Source: Candidatus Ancillula prorhinotermitis (GTDB lineage: Bacteria > Actinomycetota > Actinomycetes > Actinomycetales > Bifidobacteriaceae). From it: a stretch of DNA of 64,000 bases. Shown here piece after piece: positions 55,222 to 63,806 of this stretch. The DNA lies in contig JAITGF010000014.1 in NCBI GenBank assembly GCA_031280795.1, forward strand, positions 43,235 through 107,234, in the 5' to 3' direction. The notes under the pieces were generated by a model, which was not told the origin of the DNA, did no database searches, and worked only from the letters and a program-made list of their open reading frames with translations. Position numbers and translations under genes: made by a program. Each line of letters begins with the position of its first letter. The first letter of the stretch is position 1.

Positions 55222-56869
55222 AAGCTTTGCCAAGGATTCAGCTGTATTAGCTCTCGCTACCCTTTTATCTCGTGTCACCGGGCAGCTCCGAGCGATTTTA
55301 CTAGTGTTTGCAATTGGCGCTACTGGATTTCTAGCTGATGCATTCGACATCGCAAATACCATTCCTGGCTCGTTGAATATCATCATTACTGGTGGCATCT
55401 TCAACGCTATACTAGTCCCTCAGTTCGTGAAGTCAAAGCGATTCAAAAATGCTGATGAACGCGTCAATAAACTCCTGACCTTTTCCTGCAGCTTCGTTTT
55501 TTTAATTTCTCTACTGCTCACAGTCGGCGCTGGGATAATTATCACCGTAATATCAAGTCAAACTTGGTCGCCTGCCCAACGTGATTTGGCCATATTCTTT
55601 GGATTCTTATGCATGCCTCAAGTATTCTTCTACGGATTGTACACCCTCCTTGGTCAAGCTTTGGTCTCACGTCAAAAATACGCTGCATACGGCTTTGCCC
55701 CGATTGCGAACAACGTTGTCTCGTGCATAATATTTCTCTACTACATCATTAGAGTTGGGGGCATATCAAACATCGATCCTAGCGTTACTATATTTCCGAC
55801 TTGGCAAATACTATTGCTTGGTGTAGGGTCTACTTTTGGCATTGCTCTACAGGCGATAATACTAATCCCCGCCTTAAAGCGATCAGGTTTCAAATTTAAG
55901 CCGATTTTTTCAGTGCGCGGGTTTGGGCTACGTACTGTAGCGAAAACTTCCTCTTGGGCCTTCTTGACTGTCCTGATAGAACAAATCGCTGCTCTGTGGT
56001 TGATAAACATCATCTCTTCCGCACCAAGTCAAGCTCTGCAATCCGGCATAGACCAAGTCACCATCGGTGGTAACGCTGCCTGGACAAACGCTTTAGTAAT
56101 TTATATTGTGCCACACTCAATGATAACGATTTCACTTTCAACTACCCTCTTTACAAAAATCAGCCATCTAGTCGCTTCAAATAATTCAGCCGAACTAGCA
56201 AAGGAGTTCACTACCGGACTCCGTATGGACGTATATATCATCAACTTTTTCGCAACTTTCTTCATAGTTATGGCGATACCATTGGTGCATGTTTTAATAC
56301 CTTCCACGTCTGAGTCTGAAGCAGTAATCATCGGGTGGGCGGTTATAGCGCTTTCGACTAAACTAATGGCAGCCGGAATTTGTCAAATCTGCTCACGAGT
56401 CTTCTTTGCCTTCGAAAAGACAAAATGGTTCTTTCTTTTAGATGTTCCGGAACAATTTCTAACAGTCTCTTTATCAATTGGCGCCACTTTACTGCTATCA
56501 CCTGACAAATGGCTGTTCGGCATCGGCATAGCCACCTCTATTGCGCTATGGTCAGGCGCGGCAATGTGCTTACTGACAGTGCGTTACAAGTTGCTTTTTG
56601 ATAACTTCAAACTAGGTGATTTTGTCGCGTTTTTATCCAAAAACATCGCCATCTGCATAATACTTAGTGGACTTCTAAACTTATCCATAACTCAAGTAAA
56701 CGCCTTTATGGGCTTAAATTCATCTTCATGGTGGTTCAATTTTGCATTTTGCGCAGTCATGACTATCATAACGCTGGTGCTATATGTAGGCATGTCAAAA
56801 CTCATGAGGATAAATGAAGCTGATGTAATTGTATCTAAAATATCTCAAAGATTACGCCTTGCAAAATAG
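55214..56869 (+). CDS. murJ: Lipid II flippase MurJ (MviN)
   Basis: Peptidoglycan precursor flippase, 551 aa from GTG 55214, 14 predicted helices. It has the N-terminal LATLLSRVTGQLRAILLVFAIG, DAFDIANTIPGSLNIIITGGIFNAILVPQFVK and later ALSTKLMAAGICQICSRVFFAFEKTKWFF. The C-terminal pseudokinase region of mycobacterial MviN is absent. The gene is usually near the origin in actinobacteria, but none of the usual neighbours is here. Confidence 0.94.
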   Translation: MDKSFAKDSAVLALATLLSRVTGQLRAILLVFAIGATGFLADAFDIANTIPGSLNIIITGGIFNAILVPQFVKSKRFKNADERVNKLLTFSCSFVFLISLLLTVGAGIIITVISSQTWSPAQRDLAIFFGFLCMPQVFFYGLYTLLGQALVSRQKYAAYGFAPIANNVVSCIIFLYYIIRVGGISNIDPSVTIFPTWQILLLGVGSTFGIALQAIILIPALKRSGFKFKPIFSVRGFGLRTVAKTSSWAFLTVLIEQIAALWLINIISSAPSQALQSGIDQVTIGGNAAWTNALVIYIVPHSMITISLSTTLFTKISHLVASNNSAELAKEFTTGLRMDVYIINFFATFFIVMAIPLVHVLIPSTSESEAVIIGWAVIALSTKLMAAGICQICSRVFFAFEKTKWFFLLDVPEQFLTVSLSIGATLLLSPDKWLFGIGIATSIALWSGAAMCLLTVRYKLLFDNFKLGDFVAFLSKNIAICIILSGLLNLSITQVNAFMGLNSSSWWFNFAFCAVMTIITLVLYVGMSKLMRINEADVIVSKISQRLRLAK

Positions 56870-56920
56870 TCTCTTTCAGTACACAAGTGTCAAGTATATG
56901 GCACACAAAATGATGTGGGG

Positions 56921-57625
56921 TTACATTTTTCGCGCTACACGTTTACCTTTTTCTCCAGATGATTTTTGAGCATTTACCCAAATCTCTTGAGCCTTAGTAA
57001 ATGGTGTGGCTAAGGGTTTCATTGAGTTTTCTGAACTATTTACGCGCGTATTTGGCGGCATTCGACCCGAAATGTCACCGGTGAGTCTAGCTGTCAAAGC
57101 AATGGCTACTGCGTCACTAGCATCGGCCGGCTTGGGGGCAGAGTCAAGTTTCAGTATCTTTTGCACAGCATCAGCAATTTGCGCTTTCTGGGAAGCCCCT
57201 GATCCTGTAACAGCCAGTTTTACTTGCGAAGGTGTATATAGGTGTATATTAATTTTAAACTTCGCGCAAAGTACCATGATCAGGCCAGAAACTTGGGCAG
57301 TACCAAATGCAGTATCGGGGTTATGCTCGGTAAAAAAAGGTCTTTCAATCGCTACGTGGATGCTTCGGTAGCGCTCTGCATACTTTTCAAATAGCCCCTC
57401 AAAAAACTCCCAATGCTTGAGCAAGCGCACTTCTTGCGGGCTGTCCTTATTTGTCACACTAACCCCCACATCCAAAAGACTACCGAAACGCCTATCTACA
57501 CCATTATTTGCTGCGCCTAGCAAAGCATATCCCGCACGAGTAAGCCCAGGATCTATACCGATGATCAGACAATCTGTATCGTCTTTGATGCCAATATCGT
57601 TGTCGGTTATATTCTCACCATTTAT
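56921..57625 (-). CDS. ruvC: Holliday junction resolvase RuvC; no canonical start
   Basis: Junction endonuclease. The first beta strand with catalytic Asp is LIIGIDPGLTRAGYALLG, followed by VAIERPFF (Glu), and SDAVAIALTA with the last Asp. The only canonical start, TTG 57523, lies after the catalytic Asp, so it cannot give an active enzyme. The open frame reaches a TAA about 6 nt before ATA 57625 and contains no ATG/GTG/TTG. ATA overlaps the holA stop as ATAA (234 aa); CTG 57568 would give MIIGIDPG, the exact family N-terminus (215 aa). The basic C-terminal tail (~40 aa) is longer than usual. ruvA and ruvB are not adjacent. Confidence 0.92.
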   Translation of the reverse strand: MNGENITDNDIGIKDDTDCLIIGIDPGLTRAGYALLGAANNGVDRRFGSLLDVGVSVTNKDSPQEVRLLKHWEFFEGLFEKYAERYRSIHVAIERPFFTEHNPDTAFGTAQVSGLIMVLCAKFKINIHLYTPSQVKLAVTGSGASQKAQIADAVQKILKLDSAPKPADASDAVAIALTARLTGDISGRMPPNTRVNSSENSMKPLATPFTKAQEIWVNAQKSSGEKGKRVARKM

Positions 57626-58590
57626 GATAGGTTATCTCCCGCAAGCACCCGAAGGGCAACCTCGAATTCAAACGCCCCCACATCTGCGCTCCCCGTTTTA
57701 GAAGCATAATCTGCTGAAGATAGCGCTTGCAAAGACTTTACCAGCCGCGTAGAGCTAAACCCGCGCATCTCATTTTGTATATTCTTCACTTGCCAGGATT
57801 GCATACCCACATCTTGGGCACTTCGCCCATCTCTGCCTAAGGAAGCCACCTTTGACATGTCGCGCAATTTTCTAGACACAGCCGGTATTAACGCGTTTGG
57901 AGACGCCCCGGCTTGGAGACCATGGCGAAATAGCGCTATAGCCTGAGTGGAGTTTCCGGAGACCGCCGCGCTAATTATACTCCAGACATCAACTTGAAGC
58001 AGATTTTTAAAGAAATCGTCGACGAATTGCTTTGGCACTGTCTGCGAATCGCCCATATCGCTACTAATCTGATTTATATAACCTGAAAGCTCAGCCAAAT
58101 CATTTCCCGCATATTGCACAAGCGCTTGTAGAGTGTCGTTAGTAGCAGACTTGCCTAGCGCTCTAAGCTCTGACGCCGCGAATGCCTGCTTCTCAGTATC
58201 TTTCTTAAGTGGAGCGGCTTCGATGAGTTTATATTCTTTAGGGTTGGCAATCTTTCCTAAAGCTGTCAATGCCTTCTTTCCACGTATCACGCCAGAGTGC
58301 AGTATCACAACTGTTGAGGTAAATTTCTCCCCTTTGGTAATCTTTTCGGCTAATGCTACGATATCGTCAATAAAATCATCTGAGCATTCCCCAGCGTCTT
58401 GTACCACCAAAAGCGGCACATCACCAAAAAGCGAAGGTGTCATAGTCTTTGATAAATCGCCTTTTTTGTAAGTCTTAGCGCTGATTTCTTGCACAGCCAG
58501 AACTGCATCCGCTTTTTGAGCGGTAGCGATGACTCTCTTCACCTCTCGGCGCCTTAAATACTCATCAGAGCCTTTTACTAAGTATATCAT
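57622..58590 (-). CDS. holA: DNA polymerase III delta subunit
   Basis: Clamp-loader delta subunit, 322 aa. It has the N-terminal MIYLVKGSDEYLRRREVKRVIATA, TMTPSLFGDVPLLVVQDAGE, ELSGYINQIS-type helices, and C-terminal SPNALIPAVSRKLRDMSKVAS. ATG 58590 follows the pepN stop by 21 bp; an AT-rich TAAAAT abuts the ATG and no strong ribosome site is seen. It is upstream of ruvC. Confidence 0.9.
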   Translation of the reverse strand: MIYLVKGSDEYLRRREVKRVIATAQKADAVLAVQEISAKTYKKGDLSKTMTPSLFGDVPLLVVQDAGECSDDFIDDIVALAEKITKGEKFTSTVVILHSGVIRGKKALTALGKIANPKEYKLIEAAPLKKDTEKQAFAASELRALGKSATNDTLQALVQYAGNDLAELSGYINQISSDMGDSQTVPKQFVDDFFKNLLQVDVWSIISAAVSGNSTQAIALFRHGLQAGASPNALIPAVSRKLRDMSKVASLGRDGRSAQDVGMQSWQVKNIQNEMRGFSSTRLVKSLQALSSADYASKTGSADVGAFEFEVALRVLAGDNLS

Positions 58591-58611
58591 ATTTTACCGA
58601 CGCGTGTAGGG

Positions 58612-61251
58612 TTATACTTTAGATAAATTCTTCTGTACAGCTATTGCCCTTCTAGTGTCGTCAAGATTTTCGATCACGATTCGTTTTAATGCATCAGGGC
58701 AGTGTTCATTTTGATCCAACCACTTTTCACCAAGCTGAGCTAGCTCCAAGTTTGCTATGCGTGAGGGGTAGAATCCGCGCAGAATCGTCTCAGCAATTGC
58801 AAAGTCTTTCTCTGACCAAATCTCGCTGATCCGATCGAAATATTCGTAAACAAAATCGTTTATATGCTCCGTATCAATCACATCATTAAAACCGGCAGCA
58901 ACTGCTTCAATTTCCGAGTTAGAAAGTGTGGAGAACTTTGAGTACACTGATTCGATTGCTTGGACTTTAGCATCATGGTTATTTAATGCAGCCAGTGCAC
59001 TAGCTGCGCCAAGACGACCATACTCAGACTTATCGTTTTCTCTAGCAAGGAGAATTTGTGGCTTGTCGATAGCATTTAGCCGCGCCAAAGCAGTGCGAAT
59101 ATCCCATTGCAGCTTATTGTCTATCGAAAGCTCTAATAAATGCATCTTGCCGTTAAGTAACTCCTTAAGCGATGATATATGACTCCCCGTTGATGCAAAG
59201 TTGGTGAAGGCTAGCACGAACTGGTACTGGGCATCGCCACTTTCGGTAGCGTCAATTGCCAAGTTCCATAAGTTTGTGCCAGCACCTTTAATCGCCTGAA
59301 CGCGCGCAGAAGGCTTAGTCATTGTGAATACAGCAACTTTCAAGCGCTTGATGAGTGTACTGATAGTGATTGACTCCGTCTCGGATGCTAAAACTTTGAA
59401 GACAGCATCGATATATTTTTCAACGTCAATCTTTTGGTCGCACACCATAAACCAAAGCGCGTCCAAAATCAGCCCCCTAGTAAGTGGGTCAGCAATTTTA
59501 TGCGGATAGCGAAGTGCCACTTCTGTCGAAATATTATCAAGTCTAATCTTCGCGAAGGTCTCACCAGCATCATTTATGAAAATCATATCCGGGCGTTTTT
59601 CACCGATGAGCTGCTGTACATGCGTAAGAACTTCAGGGTCAACTTCAACACCAAAGCTTTGGGCAAGGTGTAGCTTTGCGCCGCGCAAGTTAAGTGCACC
59701 AGTTGCTGTAATATTTGGAGAAACGTAAGTACTACTATCTTCAGTGAAGTTATATAACCCAACCTGCAAAGTGTGCGGGCGGTAAATCTGGTGATCCTCA
59801 GAGGCACTTTGTATGATGTCGAACTTCGTAAAAACACCGTTTTTCTCTTCGAAATCTACGCTTAAAGTATTAGGACCAGCTGATTCTATCCAATACTTAG
59901 ACCAGCTGTGTAAATCCTTATGCGTAACCTTTTCGAGCTCGGACAGTAAATCACCAAGCTCAGCATTAGAGTAGCTAAAGGCACGCAAATAGTTACCAAC
60001 CCCTTCAAAGAATTTATCGCGACCGCAGTAGTTAGTCAGGCTCTGCAGAACTGCTGCTCCTTTCGCATAGGTGATTCCGTCGAAATTGACTAGAACATCA
60101 TTCAGATCCTTTATCCTAGCAGCGATCGGATGTGTCGTCGGGTAGCTATCTTGGGCAAGCCCCCACGCCTTTTCATTTACGTTAAACTGAACCCACACGT
60201 TTTTATGTGCAGTTGCTTCAGCAGTGGCTAGCGTTGAGACATATTCGGCAAATGACTCGTTTAGCCAGAGGTCATTCCACCAGCGCATAGTAACTAAATT
60301 ACCGAACCACATATGTGCTAACTCATGCAAAATTGTAATCGTACGACGCTCGCGGGCAGCATCAGTAACTGCTACATTGAAGATGTACGACTCGCGGTAA
60401 GTCACATTGCCGATGTTTTCCATCGCCCCAGCGTTAAATTGTGGCATAAAAACTTGGTCATATTTTGTATATGGAAAAGGTACACCAAAGAGCTTAGCAT
60501 AGTAATCAAAGCCAGACTTAGTGATACCAAAGATAACATCAGCATCAACATATTCTGCAAGAGCACTGCGGGCGAGTACTCTCATTTTTATATTACGCCC
60601 ATCAGCATTCAAATGCTCATCTTCAAACACGCTAAAAGGCCCTGCGCATAATGATGTAAGATATGAGCTCATGGTTGGAGTAGTGCCAAATTTCCATAAC
60701 TTAGCTCCTTCTATCTCTTCAATTGATATTTCGGGCTCGGTAGAAGTCAATATCCAGTTTGACGGCGCTTTTACAGCAAAATCGAAGGTAGCTTTTAGGT
60801 CAGGCTGCTCAAACACTGCAAAGACGCGCCTCGAATCAGCTACTTCAAATTGAGTGTAGAGATAAACTTGGTCTTCGTCGTCAGCATAATACCGATGTAG
60901 GCCTTCGCCGGTGTTTGTATACTCACAATTTGCATCAACTTCTAAAACGTTATGACATTGCAGTAAGTCGGCTGGAAGGGCAATACGATGGTCCGAGAAA
61001 TTAGTACTAGGGAGTGCAACGCCATTTAGGACTATTGAATTGACGGACATTGCTTTAAGGTCCACAAAGGTAGAATGCTTTATATCATCTAAATGGTACT
61101 TGAAGCTGATTTTGGAAACAGATCGAAACGTTAGGTTATCGGGGGCTTCTTTTACGCTTGAGGTTACGTCGAGGTAGACATCGTATTTCAAATCACATAC
61201 TAACTGGGCACGTAACTGGGCCTCTTCCTGAGTTAGGTTATCGCTAGGCAT
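58612..61251 (-). CDS. pepN: Aminopeptidase N (M1)
   Basis: Zinc aminopeptidase, 879 aa. It has the substrate loop GAMEN (275-279), HELAH (309-313) and the third ligand Glu in WLNESFAEY. The C-terminal ERAP1-like domain is present. ATG 61251 is chosen: AAAGGA lies upstream and it leaves one base after the malQ stop; the longer in-frame start at 61359 would lie inside malQ. It supplies amino acids from peptides along with pepP and the TAP-like hydrolase. Confidence 0.96.
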   Translation of the reverse strand: MPSDNLTQEEAQLRAQLVCDLKYDVYLDVTSSVKEAPDNLTFRSVSKISFKYHLDDIKHSTFVDLKAMSVNSIVLNGVALPSTNFSDHRIALPADLLQCHNVLEVDANCEYTNTGEGLHRYYADDEDQVYLYTQFEVADSRRVFAVFEQPDLKATFDFAVKAPSNWILTSTEPEISIEEIEGAKLWKFGTTPTMSSYLTSLCAGPFSVFEDEHLNADGRNIKMRVLARSALAEYVDADVIFGITKSGFDYYAKLFGVPFPYTKYDQVFMPQFNAGAMENIGNVTYRESYIFNVAVTDAARERRTITILHELAHMWFGNLVTMRWWNDLWLNESFAEYVSTLATAEATAHKNVWVQFNVNEKAWGLAQDSYPTTHPIAARIKDLNDVLVNFDGITYAKGAAVLQSLTNYCGRDKFFEGVGNYLRAFSYSNAELGDLLSELEKVTHKDLHSWSKYWIESAGPNTLSVDFEEKNGVFTKFDIIQSASEDHQIYRPHTLQVGLYNFTEDSSTYVSPNITATGALNLRGAKLHLAQSFGVEVDPEVLTHVQQLIGEKRPDMIFINDAGETFAKIRLDNISTEVALRYPHKIADPLTRGLILDALWFMVCDQKIDVEKYIDAVFKVLASETESITISTLIKRLKVAVFTMTKPSARVQAIKGAGTNLWNLAIDATESGDAQYQFVLAFTNFASTGSHISSLKELLNGKMHLLELSIDNKLQWDIRTALARLNAIDKPQILLARENDKSEYGRLGAASALAALNNHDAKVQAIESVYSKFSTLSNSEIEAVAAGFNDVIDTEHINDFVYEYFDRISEIWSEKDFAIAETILRGFYPSRIANLELAQLGEKWLDQNEHCPDALKRIVIENLDDTRRAIAVQKNLSKV

Positions 61252-61252
61252 A

Positions 61253-63571
61253 TTAAAGATTCCTTTCTGCTTGCATTTGGGGTTTATAATACTTTGCAAT
61301 CTGCTCAATAGATGTGGCAAAGCGCTTGAAAGTCTCGTTTTCGTAAAGATCTTCGGCAAAAACTAGGTCGCCATGCAAATCTTCAAGTGGTACACGCCAA
61401 TTGGGGTATTCATCTGAAGTTCCAGGCTGGTTCTGGGCGCGATTTTCCCCCACGAAATCCACTAATGACAATCCGACCAACTTTGAGGGCGCGTCAAAAA
61501 GTGAGCGCTGCATAGCAATCGACACTTCAACTTCGTCGTCGCAATCACTCTTATGTAAGTAGCCAGCTTCATTCAAATATTTGGTCTCACGAGCTAAATC
61601 GTCTTCTTGGTCGCGTTTTGCTTTATGTGGGTCTACACTAAGCAAATCAAGCTCAGCGCGGATGCGGACATGTTCTCCTTGGATATACCCGAGCGTCGGT
61701 GGTATATCGTGGGTAGTCACAGTCGAGAGGCAAAGCTCGCGCAGGTTTTCGCTTCTTCTTGGTTTGCCGTCTTTCTCCCGCTCAAACCACAACACAGATG
61801 TTCCCAAAATGCCACGCGCTTGTAAATATTTAAGTGCACCCGATGGCTTCACTCCCATATCTTCTCCGATAATGAATGCGCCGGCACGCGTAGCTTCTAG
61901 GGTGAGAATGCCAATGAGCGCGTCATGGTTGTAGTAAACATATGCACCGTCCTTTGGAGAAGCGCCAACTGGTACGTACCAGAGGCGGAACATACCCAGA
62001 ATGTGGTCGATACGAAGCGCGCCAGCATTTTTAAGCGTAGTACGTACTAAATCGTGGAATATCTCATAGCCCGTCTCCTCTAAAACGCGCGGAGAAAGGG
62101 GTGGCTCAGACCAGTCCTGACCGACCTGATTGTACAGGTCTGGAGGAGCCCCAACACTAACACCGGTTACAAAAGCATCACGATGAGCCCATACATCGGC
62201 TCCGTCGGGATGTACACCCACTGCCAAATCGGCAATTAGGCCAATCTTGGCATCAGTAGATTTAAGAGTCTCTTGCACGCTACCCAATTGCTCATCAGCA
62301 ATAAACTGTAGCCACTTATAGAATTTGATTTGCTCTAGATTATCTTTAGCAAACTGCTGAATAGAGTCGTCACTTGGAGACACTTTCGCAAAATCACCAT
62401 CGATACCATAACGATCGCAAAGCGCACACCAAAGTGCATGGAGATGTAATGCATGCCCGCCATTGTTGACGAAATCTTCAAAAGCTCTAGCGCGATCATC
62501 GCTACTAAAACCGGCGTTAAAAACAGCTTTCAGTGCTGACTTTTTCAAGCTCCAAGCGGCATCACGGTTCAAAGCAGAATGCAGAAGATTCAAACCTTTG
62601 GACATGCGCGCAAAATCTTGAACTTCGGAAATTCCTTTGGCTTCAGTGATATCATTTGGCCTAATGTAAATCGGATTCAGCCACCGGCGACTTGAGGGAA
62701 GGTAGGGGCTCGGAGTCTGTGGTAAAATCGGCACATCGGTATGCGTGGGGTTTATAAGTAGAAAGTCAGCTCCAGTATAACGCTTCATATCTTTTGAAAC
62801 GATATTGAGATCGGCAAAATCCCCGACACCCCAGGAATCTCTGGAGCGCTCAGAATAGAACTGCAGCATAAAACCGTGCATTTGATCTGTCGGTACCGGT
62901 GCACAATGTGGTGATATTATTAAGTGGGCGGTATAGGTGATACTTTTGCCGGCACTTGGTATATCAAGAAGAATTGTATGGTAGCCCGCTGGCAAACTTT
63001 TGGAAAGCTTAAAAACGCGATGCTCAAATTGCACTTGGTTAATAACTTTTTCCTCTAGTGACTCAGTCACATTGCGAACCGGTAGATATTGGTCGCCATT
63101 GAAAGTACCTTCTTCTAAGCCAACTCGAATATTGAGCTTTTCGATATCGGAAAAAAGTATTGTCGGCAAATAGATATCTACCTCTGATCCATAACCCTCA
63201 ATCTCCACTACAGTCTTCTTAACGGGCGTGAGCCATACTTCTTGCTCAGCAGCTTTTATGCTTGCAGCAATCTCTTCATCGCTTGAGCATTTGACGTCTA
63301 GCGCTTTGAGGACCTTCAAAATAGCTGAGTCATCAATCTCATAGTAGTTCTGATCTGCTCCGATATATGAAGTTGCCACACTGTTTAGATGAGCAAGCCT
63401 GACTAGCGGAGTAGAAATTCGGTCGCGTGCATCACTAGAGGTAACTGGCTCCCCCAGTACCACTCTATCTTGAATGCTATGCGTTTGAGCACCCTGCGTC
63501 TTAATGCTTTGGGGGCCGCCCCGGCTAGCATCGTTATGCAGTGCACGCTTTTCTGCGCTACTCTTGTTCAC
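61253..63571 (-). CDS. malQ: 4-alpha-glucanotransferase
   Basis: GH77 amylomaltase that remodels maltodextrins and glycogen fragments, 772 aa, with the long N-terminal region of actinobacterial MalQ. It has YSERSRDSWGVGDFADL, LLINPTHTDVPILPQTPSPYLPSSRRWLNPIYI, GLIADLAVGVHPDGADVW (nucleophile Asp), ALRIDHILGMFRLWYVP, FIIGEDMGV (acid/base Glu), TVTTHDIPPTLGY. GTG 63571 is six bases after TATAAT (63578-63583), so leaderless. It belongs functionally with glgC. Confidence 0.96.
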   Translation of the reverse strand: MNKSSAEKRALHNDASRGGPQSIKTQGAQTHSIQDRVVLGEPVTSSDARDRISTPLVRLAHLNSVATSYIGADQNYYEIDDSAILKVLKALDVKCSSDEEIAASIKAAEQEVWLTPVKKTVVEIEGYGSEVDIYLPTILFSDIEKLNIRVGLEEGTFNGDQYLPVRNVTESLEEKVINQVQFEHRVFKLSKSLPAGYHTILLDIPSAGKSITYTAHLIISPHCAPVPTDQMHGFMLQFYSERSRDSWGVGDFADLNIVSKDMKRYTGADFLLINPTHTDVPILPQTPSPYLPSSRRWLNPIYIRPNDITEAKGISEVQDFARMSKGLNLLHSALNRDAAWSLKKSALKAVFNAGFSSDDRARAFEDFVNNGGHALHLHALWCALCDRYGIDGDFAKVSPSDDSIQQFAKDNLEQIKFYKWLQFIADEQLGSVQETLKSTDAKIGLIADLAVGVHPDGADVWAHRDAFVTGVSVGAPPDLYNQVGQDWSEPPLSPRVLEETGYEIFHDLVRTTLKNAGALRIDHILGMFRLWYVPVGASPKDGAYVYYNHDALIGILTLEATRAGAFIIGEDMGVKPSGALKYLQARGILGTSVLWFEREKDGKPRRSENLRELCLSTVTTHDIPPTLGYIQGEHVRIRAELDLLSVDPHKAKRDQEDDLARETKYLNEAGYLHKSDCDDEVEVSIAMQRSLFDAPSKLVGLSLVDFVGENRAQNQPGTSDEYPNWRVPLEDLHGDLVFAEDLYENETFKRFATSIEQIAKYYKPQMQAERNL

Positions 63572-63586
63572 GTTTATATTATATCA
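63572..63586 (-). promoter_or_regulatory. malQ promoter, leaderless
   Basis: TGA-TATAAT (hexamer 63578-63583), six bases to GTG 63571. The TG belongs to the outer stem CATG of the adjacent hairpin (63585-63643). Confidence 0.75.
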
Positions 63587-63643
63587 TGTTCTAACTTCGC
63601 GTGCATACGGAAATAAATTCCGTATGACGCTCAGAAGAACATG
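63585..63643. repeat. Palindromic repeat unit 1
   Basis: Outer stem CATGTTCT / AGAACATG and inner stem CATACGGAA (63604-63612) / TTCCGTATG (63618-63626), loop ATAAA. Confidence 0.85.
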
Positions 63644-63656
63644 TGCATAACACTTA

Positions 63657-63694
63657 GTTTTGATTGCCGTTTTTCTTTGAAAAACTATCAAAAC
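63657..63694. repeat. Nested perfect hairpin between units
   Basis: GTTTTGAT (63657-63664) / ATCAAAAC (63687-63694) enclosing GTTTTTC (63669-63675) / GAAAAAC (63679-63685) with loop TTT. Confidence 0.85.
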
Positions 63695-63696
63695 GG

Positions 63697-63749
63697 GTTC
63701 TAACTTCGCGTGCATAAAGATGTAAAATCCTTATGCCGCTCAGAAGAAC
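63697..63749. repeat. Palindromic repeat unit 2
   Basis: Same flanks as unit 1 (TTCTAACTTCGCGTGCATA; CGCTCAGAAGAACATGTGCA) but the inner stem is CATAAAGAT / ATCCTTATG, so the stem is kept while its bases differ at paired positions. Confidence 0.85.
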
Positions 63750-63762
63750 ATGTGCAACCATT

Positions 63763-63806
63763 TAAAGGCGCTGCTTCGCGCCTTAACTCGGAGCTCTGCG
63801 AGGCTA
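63763..63806. repeat. Shared palindromic module, copy 2
   Basis: Stem AAGGCGC (63765-63771) / GCGCCTT (63778-63784), loop TGCTTC, then AACTCGGAG and CTCTGCGAGGC. Matches 34118-34161. Confidence 0.85.

Noticed and set aside
61252..61359. Longer pepN N-terminus inside malQ
   Set aside because: The Lys/Ser-rich extension overlaps malQ coding; the ATG at 61251 has a ribosome site and a normal M1 peptidase N-terminus.
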